Positions 36,364 through 44,724 of a stretch of 64,000 nucleotides of DNA are shown here, in pieces. Position numbers and translations under genes: made by a program. Origin of the DNA: Streptomyces roseus (GTDB lineage Bacteria > Actinomycetota > Actinomycetes > Streptomycetales > Streptomycetaceae). Positions within the stretch are counted from its first letter, which is position 1. Each line of letters begins with the position of its first letter. The stretch covers positions 41,083 through 105,082 of the forward strand of contig NZ_LFML01000018.1 in assembly GCF_001044425.1 (NCBI RefSeq). The letters are read 5' to 3'. Under the pieces are notes generated by a model, which did no database searches, had not been told where the DNA came from, and saw only the letters and a program-made list of their open reading frames with translations.

Positions 36364-37545
36364 TTGCCCGACCGCCCGGCCGACCGCCCCTCCGACCGCC
36401 CGGCCGAGCACCCCTCGGACGATGCCTTGGACCACCTCTCGGGCCGCCCCTCGGGTCGCCCCTCCCCCGACGAGGCCCGCCTGTACTACGCCGCCCGGCC
36501 GTCCCCGCTCGTCGCCGCCACCGCGATCGTCGTGGACTGCGCCGGGCGCGTCCTCGTACTGGCGCCCCCGTACCGGGCGGACGCGGAACTCCCGGGTGCC
36601 ACCGTCGAGGACACGCAGACCCCGGAGGAGGCGCTGGCCCGCGGGCTGGAGGAGCTGGGCCTGTCGGCGCCGATCGGCCGGCTGCTCGCCGTGGAATCCC
36701 GGCGCCCCGGCTCCCTCGGCCGCTCCCTCCTCGCCCACGTCCACCTCGTCGGTCCGCTCCCGGCGAAGCAGGCCGACGCCCTCCCCTCCGCGGGCGGGTC
36801 GCCTGCCGGAGCCCGGTGGCTCACGCCGGAGGAGGCGTACGCGGTACTGCCCGCCCGGCTCGCGCCCCGGCTGCGCGCCGGTCTGGCCGCCCTCTACGCC
36901 GGCTCCCTCGCGCACCTCGTCGACGGGGTGCCGCAGCCCGGCTCCCCCGCCGGCCTGGACCCCGGCCGGCGCACGGCCCTGGAGCATGCCGGATCCCTCG
37001 ACGCAGCGAGCCACCGGGCCGCCCGCCCCAAGGCCGTCACGGCGGCGAGCGTGGTGTTCACCGATTCCGTCGGCAGGGTGCTGCTGGTGGAGCCCTCGTA
37101 CGGCAACTCAGGGCGCTGGAACCTGCCGGGCGGCGGGATCGACAGCGACCTCGGCGAGACCCCGCGCGCCGCCGCCCGCCGTGAGGTGCGCGAGGAGCTC
37201 GGCCTCGATCTGCCGCCGGGCCGGCTGCTCGGCGTCAACTGGGCCCACAAGCCCGGCTACCCGGCCCGTATCCGCTTCCTCTACGACGGCGGGGTCCTGG
37301 ACGCCGCCGCCCTGGCCCGGATCCGGCTCGCCCCCTTCGAGCTGCTGCGCTGGCGGGCCGTGACCGCCGGCGAGCTGCGCGCGCTGGTCAAACCCTCCCT
37401 GCGCCGCCAGATCGAGGCCTGCCTGCGGGCCCGCGCCGAGGGCACGGGCCCGCTGGAGCTCCACGCCGGCCGCCCGGTCGACGCCCCGCACGAGAAGAAG
37501 GAGAGGAAGAAGGAGGGGAAGGGGAAGGGGAAGGGGAAGCGTTAG
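36364..37545 (+). CDS. Double-Nudix protein with one degenerate domain and a Lys-rich tail
   Basis: The 393-residue protein has two Nudix folds. The first (about 48-180) has a degenerate box (GATVEDTQTPEEALARGLEE, 78-97). The second (about 222-350) has GETPRAAARREVREELGL (264-281), with one extra residue between the first G and E. A Pro/Asp/Arg repeat leader (1-35) and a Lys/Gly tail (376-393) flank them. TTG 36364 is accepted because CAGGAG lies 7 nt upstream. It probably hydrolyses a nucleoside diphosphate derivative; substrate unknown. TACGGT at 36331-36336 is a -10 candidate. Confidence 0.82.
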   Translation: MPDRPADRPSDRPAEHPSDDALDHLSGRPSGRPSPDEARLYYAARPSPLVAATAIVVDCAGRVLVLAPPYRADAELPGATVEDTQTPEEALARGLEELGLSAPIGRLLAVESRRPGSLGRSLLAHVHLVGPLPAKQADALPSAGGSPAGARWLTPEEAYAVLPARLAPRLRAGLAALYAGSLAHLVDGVPQPGSPAGLDPGRRTALEHAGSLDAASHRAARPKAVTAASVVFTDSVGRVLLVEPSYGNSGRWNLPGGGIDSDLGETPRAAARREVREELGLDLPPGRLLGVNWAHKPGYPARIRFLYDGGVLDAAALARIRLAPFELLRWRAVTAGELRALVKPSLRRQIEACLRARAEGTGPLELHAGRPVDAPHEKKERKKEGKGKGKGKR

Positions 37546-37589
37546 ACGCGGCACTGGTCCATCCGGACGGCGTCATGGCGTGGCGCGCG

Positions 37590-37655
37590 GGTGAGCGGGC
37601 ACTCTCGCGCATCGTCGAAGCAGACAGTCCACGCACACGCGTACGCCCGCTCACC
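37590..37655. repeat. 11-bp inverted repeat upstream of the MFS pump gene
   Basis: GGTGAGCGGGC at 37590-37600 is exactly complementary to GCCCGCTCACC at 37645-37655, 44 nt apart, in the 142-nt gap between the Nudix and MFS genes. It may be an operator pair or the stem of a leader RNA. Confidence 0.4.
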
Positions 37656-37687
37656 GGCGAGAACGCGCGGAACCCATGGAGCCCCCC

Positions 37688-39205
37688 ATGTCCGCAGAGC
37701 CGACCCGTCCCGGAACCAGCACCGCTTCCGCCGTCCACGGCGCCGCGGCGCCCCCCGATCCGCGCCGCTGGTGGATCCTCGCCGTCATCGGCCTGGCCCA
37801 GCTCATGGTCGTCCTCGACGCGACCATCGTGAACATCGCGCTGCCCTCCGCCCAGGCCGGCCTCGGGTTCTCCGACGACCAGCGGCAGTGGGTGGTGACC
37901 GCGTACGCGATCACCTTCGGCAGTCTGCTGCTGCTCGGCGGCCGGCTGGCCGACAAGTTCGGGCGCCGCCGGGCCTTCCTCGTCGGGCAGATCGGCTTCG
38001 CGGCGGCCTCCGCGCTCGGCGGCGCCGCGGCCACCTTCGGGGTCCTCGTCACGGCCCGGGCCCTGCAAGGGGTGTTCGCGGCGCTGCTGGCTCCGGCCGC
38101 GCTCTCCCTGCTGACCACGACGTTCGCGGCACCCGCCGAACGGGCGAAGGCCTTCGGCGTGTTCGGATCGCTCGCCGCGTCCGGGGGCGCCGTGGGGCTG
38201 CTGCTGGGCGGCGTCCTCACCGAGCACCTGAGCTGGCGCTCGACGATGTACGTGAACCTGCTGTTCGCCGCCGCCGCCGTCACCGGCGGTCTGCTGTGGC
38301 TGAAGCGGCCCGCGCCCTCCGCTCCGCCCCGGCTCGACCTCCCGGGCACGGTCCTCGCCTCCGCCGGGCTCTTCTGCCTGGTCTACGGGCTGGCCACGGC
38401 CGGCCCCCGCGGCTGGCAGTCCGCGCACACCCTGGGCTTCCTGGTCATGGCCGTGCTGCTGCTCGTCGGGTTCGTGTGGTGGCAGCGCCGCAGCGCGCAC
38501 CCCCTGCTGCCGCTGCGGATCGTGCTCGACCGGGTCCGGGGGGCCGCGCTGATCGCCGTGTTCATCACCGGGGTGGGGATGTTCGGGGTGTTCCTGTTCC
38601 TGACGTACTACCTCCAGCACACCCGCGGCTACAGCCCGGCCCGGACCGGTCTGGCCTTCATGCCGATGTCCGGCTGCACGATGATCGGCGCGATCGGCAG
38701 CAACATGGGGCTGCTGGGCAAGGTCGGCGGGCGCCCGCGCATCGTCGCGGGCATGCTGCTGTCGGCCTGCGGCATGGCCTGGATGACGAACCTGACGGCG
38801 ACCGGCCCGTACGTCGTGGACGTGCTGCCCGGCCAAGTGGCGACGGGGCTGGGCATGGGCCTGATCACGGCGGCCGCCATGAACCTCGGCACGGCCGGCA
38901 TCGATCCGCGGGACGCGGGGGTGGGCTCGGCGACGGTCAACGCCATGCGACAGACGGGCGGCTCCGTCGGCACGGCGCTCATGAGCACCCTTGCCGCCGG
39001 AGCCGTCGCCCGCTCGCTGGCGGGCCGGCAGCCCACGCCGGACCTGCTGGCGCGGGCTGCCCTGGAGGGTTACCACACGGTCTTCACGGCATCGGCGGCC
39101 ATCTTCTCCGTCGGCGCGGTGCTGACCCTGCTCATGCTGCCCGGCGGCCTGACCGTGGAGCGCCGGCACGGCGCTCCCGGGGGCCGCCGCCCGTCAGCGC
39201 CGTGA
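37688..39205 (+). CDS. MFS drug efflux transporter, DHA2 (14-helix) family
   Basis: The 505-residue protein has motif C-like and family motifs: LAQLMVVLDATIVNIALPSA at the first helix, GGRLADKFGRRRAF as motif A, and 14 predicted helices. The final about 18 residues are cytoplasmic. ATG 37688 is preferred because GGAG lies 6 nt upstream; ATG 37676 is in frame. Proton-linked export of a drug or metabolite is typical. The stop overlaps the convergent RTX gene by 12 nt. Confidence 0.92.
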   Translation: MSAEPTRPGTSTASAVHGAAAPPDPRRWWILAVIGLAQLMVVLDATIVNIALPSAQAGLGFSDDQRQWVVTAYAITFGSLLLLGGRLADKFGRRRAFLVGQIGFAAASALGGAAATFGVLVTARALQGVFAALLAPAALSLLTTTFAAPAERAKAFGVFGSLAASGGAVGLLLGGVLTEHLSWRSTMYVNLLFAAAAVTGGLLWLKRPAPSAPPRLDLPGTVLASAGLFCLVYGLATAGPRGWQSAHTLGFLVMAVLLLVGFVWWQRRSAHPLLPLRIVLDRVRGAALIAVFITGVGMFGVFLFLTYYLQHTRGYSPARTGLAFMPMSGCTMIGAIGSNMGLLGKVGGRPRIVAGMLLSACGMAWMTNLTATGPYVVDVLPGQVATGLGMGLITAAAMNLGTAGIDPRDAGVGSATVNAMRQTGGSVGTALMSTLAAGAVARSLAGRQPTPDLLARAALEGYHTVFTASAAIFSVGAVLTLLMLPGGLTVERRHGAPGGRRPSAP

Positions 39206-40087
39206 GTGGCCGGAGGCGGAGTGGGCGCCCGGCTTGGCGGGGGCCGGCTTGGCGGGGGCCGCCGGAGCGGACGGGGCCGCTTCGGTGGACGCGCAGTTTG
39301 CCAGGGAGCTGCGGACCCGGTCGCCGGTCGAGAAGTGCTTCACCCGGCAGGTGTTGGTCCCGATGCCGCCGTCGACCTGGCCGTAGCCCGGTCCGATGGT
39401 CAGGACCGTGTCGTTCAGACCGCGGACCGTGTCGTTGCCCGGGCCGCCCTGGACGATGCCCGACGACTCGGCGCCGACCGACTTCGGCTCGATGACGTCG
39501 TTCTCGCTGCCGCCGAGGACCCGGCCGCCGAGGTCGACGTTGCCCGTGCGGATGAGGTCGCTGCCGTCGTTGCCGAAGACCTGGCCGCCGCCGCGCTCGT
39601 AGTCCCCGGGAGCACCCATGACGCTGCCCGTGGTGATCTTGTCGTCGCCGTGGTCGCCGTAGACGCTGGCGCCGTGCTCCGCCGTGCCCACGACGAGGGC
39701 GGTGATGATGGTGTCGTTGCCCGCGCCGCCGCGCACCGAGGCGTTGCCGTACTTCGGGGCCAGGTTGTTGACCTGGAGCGTGTCGTCACCCTCGCCGCCG
39801 AGCACCTGCGCGTCGATCAGCATGCCCTTGACGCGGATGTTGTCGTTGCCGCCGGCGCCGTCGATGATGACGTTCTCGACGTCGTTCTCGCACAGGATCG
39901 TGTCGGCGCCCGGCGTGCCCCTCACGACCGTCAGACCGGACTTCACCTCGACACCGTTGAGGGTGCACCAGTAGGACGGCAGGGAGTGGGCGGCCTGGGC
40001 CGGGGCCGCGCCGAGCGTGGCACTGGCGGCGATCATGGTCGCGAGGACGTACGTGGCGGTGCGAAGTTTGCGGCGCGTGCGCAGCAT
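39194..40087 (-). CDS. Secreted RTX-like calcium-binding repeat protein
   Basis: The 297-residue protein has a signal peptide (1-32, LGAAPAQA-AH). Nona-peptide-like repeats such as GGNDNIR, GGEGDDTLQV, GGAGNDTII, GGSENDVIE and GGPGNDTVRG bind Ca2+ as a parallel beta-roll. Two Cys pairs and a Pro/Ala C-terminal tail are present. No lytic or enzymatic domain is seen. It lies 51 nt after the momA-like cupin and could be read through from the pigment operon, but it has its own GGGAGA ribosome site. Confidence 0.82.
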   Translation of the reverse strand: MLRTRRKLRTATYVLATMIAASATLGAAPAQAAHSLPSYWCTLNGVEVKSGLTVVRGTPGADTILCENDVENVIIDGAGGNDNIRVKGMLIDAQVLGGEGDDTLQVNNLAPKYGNASVRGGAGNDTIITALVVGTAEHGASVYGDHGDDKITTGSVMGAPGDYERGGGQVFGNDGSDLIRTGNVDLGGRVLGGSENDVIEPKSVGAESSGIVQGGPGNDTVRGLNDTVLTIGPGYGQVDGGIGTNTCRVKHFSTGDRVRSSLANCASTEAAPSAPAAPAKPAPAKPGAHSASGHSRR

Positions 40088-40138
40088 GAATTCTCCCGAG
40101 AATGGTGTGCGTTGGGGTGAGGCTCGTTGCGGTGGTGG

Positions 40139-40675
40139 TCAGGACAGCCCGTGGCGCAGCGGCGTGAGCTGTTCGATGTCGTAGCGCTTCCGGAGTGCGT
40201 GGACCGCGGCGGGATCCGGGGTGGCGCTCGTGTCGAGCAGTTCGAGGAGCTCCTCGAAGTACCGCTCGTGATCGGGCGGCGGAGAGGCCTGGAAGAACAT
40301 CCGGGCCGGTTCGCCGGTGGGGTTCGCGAAGGCGTGCGGACAACCGGGCGGAACCACGATGACGGTTCCTGGCGTGGCACGGACGACCTGGCGTCCGTCG
40401 AGCGCCTCCCAGTGTCGCCAGTCGTCTCCGGATCGGACGCGAGGCTCGAAGGCCATGACGTCGAGTTCACCCTCCAGGACGTAGAAGAGCTCCTCGCTGC
40501 GGGTGTGCAGGTGCGCTCCCACGTCGAACCCGGGCGGTACGACGACCTCGAAGCTGGAGGCCACCGTGGAGTGTTCCCCGGTGACCTTGAACGTGACCTG
40601 CTGGGCGTCGGTGTGCAGCTTGCGGCCGTGGCCCGGTGGCACGAGCAGCCCGTCGCGGGCGACGTGCGCGGTCAT
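40139..40675 (-). CDS. momA: MomA-type cupin monooxygenase (naphthalene to flaviolin quinone)
   Basis: The 178-residue cupin has VGAHLHTRSEELFYVLEGELDV (metal-binding His pair and Glu) and VVPPGCPHAFANPTGEP (second cupin motif). In related rppA operons a MomA-type cupin is the quinone-forming monooxygenase that oxidises 1,3,6,8-tetrahydroxynaphthalene to flaviolin. ATG 40675 overlaps the P450 stop (ATGA), placing it last in the rppA-P450-cupin operon. Assignment rests on fold plus context. Confidence 0.8.
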   Translation of the reverse strand: MTAHVARDGLLVPPGHGRKLHTDAQQVTFKVTGEHSTVASSFEVVVPPGFDVGAHLHTRSEELFYVLEGELDVMAFEPRVRSGDDWRHWEALDGRQVVRATPGTVIVVPPGCPHAFANPTGEPARMFFQASPPPDHERYFEELLELLDTSATPDPAAVHALRKRYDIEQLTPLRHGLS

Positions 40676-41889
40676 GACCAGGTCACGGGCAGACCTTCTG
40701 GCCCGCGGATGAGGGCCCCTGGCCGCCAGCGCAGTTCGTTCACGGGGACGCTGAAGCGCAGGTCCGTGAAGCGGTCCAGGAGGGCGTCCACCATCAGCTC
40801 GGATTCGAGGCGGGCGAGCATGTTCCCGGGGCAGAAGTGGGGTCCGTACCCGAAGGAGACGTGGGGGTTGGGGCTGCGCTCCAGGTCCAGCTCGTGGGGG
40901 TCGGGGAAGACCTCCGGGTCGCGGTTGGCCGCGAGGTACGAGACGTAGATCGCCTCGCCCGCCCGGATGAGCTGGCCGGCCACGGTGACGTCCTCCAGGG
41001 CGATCCGGGAGAGGCCGACGGCGTTGCGGTGCGGGATGTAGCGCAGCAGCTCGTTGATGGCCGAGGGCCGCAGGGCGGGTTCGCTGCGCATCCGGTCCAT
41101 CAGGTCCGGCCGGGTGAGCAGGATGTAGACCATGTTGCCCACGTTGTTGGTGACGGCCTCGCCCCCGATCTGGAGGAGCAGGGCGAGGCCGGTGGCCTCC
41201 TCGGCGGTGACCTCGCCCGCCTCGATGGCCTTCACCAGGAGCCCGATGACGCTGTCTCCGCCGGCGACTTCCCCGGTGCGCATGCGCCCGCCGAGGTAGG
41301 CGCACATGTCGTTCTTCGCCTGTTCGCTGCGCTGCGCGCCCTGGGCCGAGGAGAGGATCAGGGTGGTCCATTCGTGGACCCTGGGCCGGTCCTCCTCCGG
41401 TACGCCCATCAGCTCGCACACGACGGCGAGCGGGAAGGGCGCCAGCAGGCGTTCGGTCAGGTCGACGGGCGGGCCGTCGCGCAGGATCCCGTCGACGTAG
41501 CCGTCGAGCATCTCCTTCGCGCGGGTGCGCAGCCGCTCCACCCCGGGGGTGGTGAAGGCCGCGCCGACCGTGCGCCGCAGCCGGGTGTGGTCGGGCGGGT
41601 CCTCGAACCCGACCGCACCCGGTGCGGGGATGAAGTGCGGGGCCAGCCGGGTGACATCGTGCTCCACGACCAGCTTGCGGCTGAAGCGGGGATCGTTGGC
41701 CACCATGCGCACGTCTTCGTACCGGCAGACGAGCCAGGCCCACCCGCTTCCGTTGGACATGCGGATCCGGGTGATCGGACCCGCCTCCATCAGCTCGGCG
41801 AGGACGGGGTCGAAGTCGACCCCGTCCAGAGCCGGGGTGGGCCAGTGCGTGATGGGTGGCCTTGCGGTTGCGGGGCCGTCCTTCAGCAT
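40672..41889 (-). CDS. CYP158A2-like cytochrome P450 (flaviolin coupling)
   Basis: The 405-residue P450 has heme ligand C353 in FGYGPHFCPGNMLAR, ExxR in NELLRYIPHR and I-helix IGGEAVTNN (241-249). Alanine 245 replaces the usual Thr, as reported for Streptomyces coelicolor CYP158A2 (biflaviolin synthase), which couples flaviolin units. Gene order rppA-P450-cupin matches the S. coelicolor sco1206-1208 operon. GGGAGGAA lies upstream of ATG 41889. Confidence 0.9.
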   Translation of the reverse strand: MLKDGPATARPPITHWPTPALDGVDFDPVLAELMEAGPITRIRMSNGSGWAWLVCRYEDVRMVANDPRFSRKLVVEHDVTRLAPHFIPAPGAVGFEDPPDHTRLRRTVGAAFTTPGVERLRTRAKEMLDGYVDGILRDGPPVDLTERLLAPFPLAVVCELMGVPEEDRPRVHEWTTLILSSAQGAQRSEQAKNDMCAYLGGRMRTGEVAGGDSVIGLLVKAIEAGEVTAEEATGLALLLQIGGEAVTNNVGNMVYILLTRPDLMDRMRSEPALRPSAINELLRYIPHRNAVGLSRIALEDVTVAGQLIRAGEAIYVSYLAANRDPEVFPDPHELDLERSPNPHVSFGYGPHFCPGNMLARLESELMVDALLDRFTDLRFSVPVNELRWRPGALIRGPEGLPVTWS

Positions 41890-41916
41890 GCTTTGGATTC
41901 CTCCCTCACCCGGTCC

Positions 41917-42966
41917 TCATTGCGAGGTCCAGCTGCCCAGTGAGATCTCCGCGGTGATGCCCGGGCCGAATCCGGCCAGCAGGCCCCGCGCGGCGTCGGC
42001 GGTGCCGTTCTCGTCGAACATGCGGCGCAGTGCGTCCAGGACGACGGCGCTTGCGATGTTGCCGTACTCGGTCAGTGTGGCCCGACTGAAGCGGAATGCC
42101 TCGGGTGCCACACCGAGGTACTTGCTGAGGTCGTCCAGGATGCGCGGTCCGCCGGCGTGGATGATGTAGAAATCCAGTGCGGCGGCGTCCCAGCCATGGA
42201 GCTTGGCCAGGTCCTTGAGAGAGGGCGCGAGCGGTTCCATCGTCCCCGGGACCCGCCGGTCGAGCTTGAAGTGGAACCCGGTGGACTTGACGTCGTACAT
42301 GATCCAGTCCTCCGTCTGGGGGATGATGTACGAGCTGTTGCGGTGCAGTTCCATGCCGGTGCCGCCCCGGCCGCGGACGACGGCCGCGCCCACTCCGTCG
42401 CCGAACAGGCCGTTGGAGAGCAGGTTGCCGACCTCAAGGTCGGCGGGCTGGTAGCACAACGAGCAGAGCTCGCAGGACACGATCAGCGCGTTCGCCTCGG
42501 GGTAGGCCATGCAGAAGTCGTGGGCCCGGTTGACGGCGGCGCCGCCCGCCGCGCAGCCCAGCTGGGCGATGGGCAGCTGCCGGGTGTCCGTCCGGAAGCC
42601 CAGCGCGTTGATCATCCAGGCGGTCAGCGAGGGCATCATGAAGCCCGTGCAGGACACGTAGATGATCATGTCGATGTCCTTGGCCCGGAGCTGGGCGTCC
42701 TCCAGCGCCTGCCGCACCACCGCCGGGACCCGGCGCTTGGCCTCGGCCTCGTACACGGCGTTGCGCGATTCGAACCCGGGGTGCTTGAGCGTTTCCTCGA
42801 TGGGCTGCACGATGTGCCGCTTCGCGACGCCGGTGTTGCGGATCAGGCGCAGCGCCAGGTCGAGCTGCGGATGGTCCGCGTGCACGGACCGGCACAGATC
42901 GAGGGTCTGCTCCATCGTGATCACGTGCTCGGGCACGCACACCGTTGGCCTGCACAGAGTCGCCAT
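41917..42966 (-). CDS. rppA: Type III polyketide synthase RppA, 1,3,6,8-tetrahydroxynaphthalene synthase
   Basis: The 349-residue enzyme condenses five malonyl-CoA into tetrahydroxynaphthalene, the pigment precursor. The catalytic triad C138 (AQLGCAAGGAA), H270 (FYIIHAGGP) and N303 (TEYGNIAS) and the pocket residue Y224 are exactly at the positions known for S. griseus RppA. MATLCRPTVCVPEHVITM is the family start. AAGGAG lies 8 nt before ATG 42966; the longer frame to 43155 is spurious. It is first in rppA-P450-cupin. Confidence 0.96.
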   Translation of the reverse strand: MATLCRPTVCVPEHVITMEQTLDLCRSVHADHPQLDLALRLIRNTGVAKRHIVQPIEETLKHPGFESRNAVYEAEAKRRVPAVVRQALEDAQLRAKDIDMIIYVSCTGFMMPSLTAWMINALGFRTDTRQLPIAQLGCAAGGAAVNRAHDFCMAYPEANALIVSCELCSLCYQPADLEVGNLLSNGLFGDGVGAAVVRGRGGTGMELHRNSSYIIPQTEDWIMYDVKSTGFHFKLDRRVPGTMEPLAPSLKDLAKLHGWDAAALDFYIIHAGGPRILDDLSKYLGVAPEAFRFSRATLTEYGNIASAVVLDALRRMFDENGTADAARGLLAGFGPGITAEISLGSWTSQ

Positions 42967-43170
42967 GGGTGGCTCTCCTTTCGTGTCTGACACAGCCTCA
43001 TCGACCTCCGCCGGATGCGCGCGCGGGACTACGGCGTTGGTGACATGAGCCAATCCGGTGACGCTGCGCCGTGGAGGCAGCGGAGCGTGTGACGAGAGGG
43101 AAGGGATGGCCGTGCCGATTTCCCGCGGAATCGCGCCTTGGGGGGTGACATCCACGCAGGGAGATGAACC

Positions 43171-44445
43171 ATGACGTCAGACCCGCAAACCGCTCTGAGG
43201 CCGGAGCCGGAGATGGACCCGGAGAGGGACGCCGCGGTGGACCCGGCCTCGGGCGAACCGGTGCACTGCTGGAACCTGGACGACTTCGAGGCGCTGGAAT
43301 TCGACCCGTTCCTGCACGACCGCCTGCGGGACGACCGGGCCACCCGGATCCGGCTGCCGTTCGGCCAGGGCACCGCCTGGCTGATGGCGCGCTACGCCGA
43401 CGTGAAGGCGGCGACCACCGACCCGCGCTTCAGCCGGTCGGAGCTGGTCGGCCGCACCATCACCGCCTCCTCCCCGCACGCGATCGCCTCGCAGCAGGCG
43501 TCGATGAACTACGCCGACCCGCCGCGCCTGAACGACATGCGCCGCGTGGTCGCCCGGGCGTTCACCGGCAAGAGCATGCAGAAGCTGCGGCCGACCGTGC
43601 AGCACACGGCCGACCAGCTCCTGGACGAGATGGAGCGGCACGGCTCGCCGGCGGACCTGGTCGAGCACCTGCACGGCCCGTTCCCGCTCGCGGCCGTCGC
43701 CGACCTGCTCGGAATGCCGCAGGACATGCGCCAGGACATGACCTCCTGGGCGAACGTGATCATGACCCCGGGCCCGGCCCCCGACAAGAGCACCGACGCC
43801 CTCAAGACGGTGCGCGAATGCGTGGTCACCCTGCTGGCCATGCGGCGGGAGAAGCAGAGCGACGACCTGGCCGGGGTCCTCGCCGGAGCCGCCGACGCCG
43901 GGGAAATCACCGAGCCGGAGGCCGTCTCCATCGCCACCGCGATCCTCGTGAGCGGTGCGCACGCCGTCCGCAACAACAGCGCGAACATGGTGTACGCCCT
44001 GCTCACCCATCCGGAGCACCACGAACGGCTGCGCCGGGAGCCGGAGATGATCCCCCAGGCGGTCGACGAGCTGCTGCGGTTCATCCCGCACCGCAGCGGC
44101 GTCGGTCTGCCGCGGATCGCCACGCGGGACGTGGACATCGCCGGGGTCACGATCAAGGCCGGGGACACGGTGTACTCCTCGTACCTCGCGGCCAACCGCG
44201 ATCCCGAGGTCTTCCCGAACCCGGACACGCTGGACTTCGACCGCGGCCCCATCGCCCACATGGCCTTCGGCAACGGGCCCCACCACTGCGTCGGCTCGAT
44301 GCTGGCCCGTATGGAGTCCGAGATCATCATCACCACGCTGATCGAACGCTATCCGCGCCTGGCCCTGGCCGTGCCGCCCGAGCAGCTCGAATGGCAGGCC
44401 GGCGCCCTGATCCGGGGACCCAAGACCCTGCCGGTGACCTGGTGA
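43171..44445 (+). CDS. Second CYP158-like cytochrome P450, divergent from rppA
   Basis: The 424-residue P450 has heme ligand C373 in FGNGPHHCVGSMLAR and ExxR in DELLRFIPHR. The I-helix SGAHAVRNN (261-269) again has Ala (A265) instead of Thr. The stretch IPHR..VGLPRIATRDVDIAG, with SSYLAANRDPEVFPNP after it, aligns closely with the cyp158A2-like gene, marking the two as paralogues. An acidic N-terminal extension (1-32) is distinctive. A role in further oxidation or coupling of flaviolin is inferred from context. Its stop overlaps the next small gene. Confidence 0.88.
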   Translation: MTSDPQTALRPEPEMDPERDAAVDPASGEPVHCWNLDDFEALEFDPFLHDRLRDDRATRIRLPFGQGTAWLMARYADVKAATTDPRFSRSELVGRTITASSPHAIASQQASMNYADPPRLNDMRRVVARAFTGKSMQKLRPTVQHTADQLLDEMERHGSPADLVEHLHGPFPLAAVADLLGMPQDMRQDMTSWANVIMTPGPAPDKSTDALKTVRECVVTLLAMRREKQSDDLAGVLAGAADAGEITEPEAVSIATAILVSGAHAVRNNSANMVYALLTHPEHHERLRREPEMIPQAVDELLRFIPHRSGVGLPRIATRDVDIAGVTIKAGDTVYSSYLAANRDPEVFPNPDTLDFDRGPIAHMAFGNGPHHCVGSMLARMESEIIITTLIERYPRLALAVPPEQLEWQAGALIRGPKTLPVTW

Positions 44446-44669
44446 TACGCCGGCACCGGATCAGGGTGGTCCGGGGCGCCCCGGACCACATAGAACTGGC
44501 GGCCCTCACGGCCGCCCTGCTGGTACTGGCGCGCACGGCCCCCGTGCCGTGCGCGCCCCACTCCCGCTCCTCCCGCCGCCACCGGGCCCACTGGGACCGG
44601 AACCTGACGTCGGTGGTGCACACCCCCGCCCACTCCTGGCGGGCCCGCCAGCCCGCGGGCTTCGTCTAG
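44442..44669 (+). CDS. Acyl-CoA carboxylase epsilon-like small protein coupled to P450
   Basis: The 75-residue protein starts at GTG 44442, overlapping the P450 stop (GTGA). MIRRHRIRVVRGAPDHIELA with ALTAALLVLARTA matches the N-terminus of actinobacterial acyl-CoA carboxylase epsilon subunits (typically IRVVRG-P--EELAAL-AVLAAR). The end, with a mid-protein W and TPAHSWRARQPAGF, matches their WR-SGLP tail. Epsilon subunits bind and activate the beta subunit that makes malonyl- or methylmalonyl-CoA. The context of RppA, which uses five malonyl-CoA, supports a precursor-supply role. Two rare ATA codons are seen. Confidence 0.72.
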   Translation: MIRRHRIRVVRGAPDHIELAALTAALLVLARTAPVPCAPHSRSSRRHRAHWDRNLTSVVHTPAHSWRARQPAGFV

Positions 44670-44724
44670 GCCATGGCGGGCCCGGGTTCGGGCCCGCCCT
44701 GACACGAAGGACGCGGCCCAGCCG

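Noticed and set aside
41917..43155. Longer rppA start at 43155
   Set aside because: The family N-terminus MATLCRPTVCVPEH and an AAGGAG site fix the start at 42966; the extension has no similarity.
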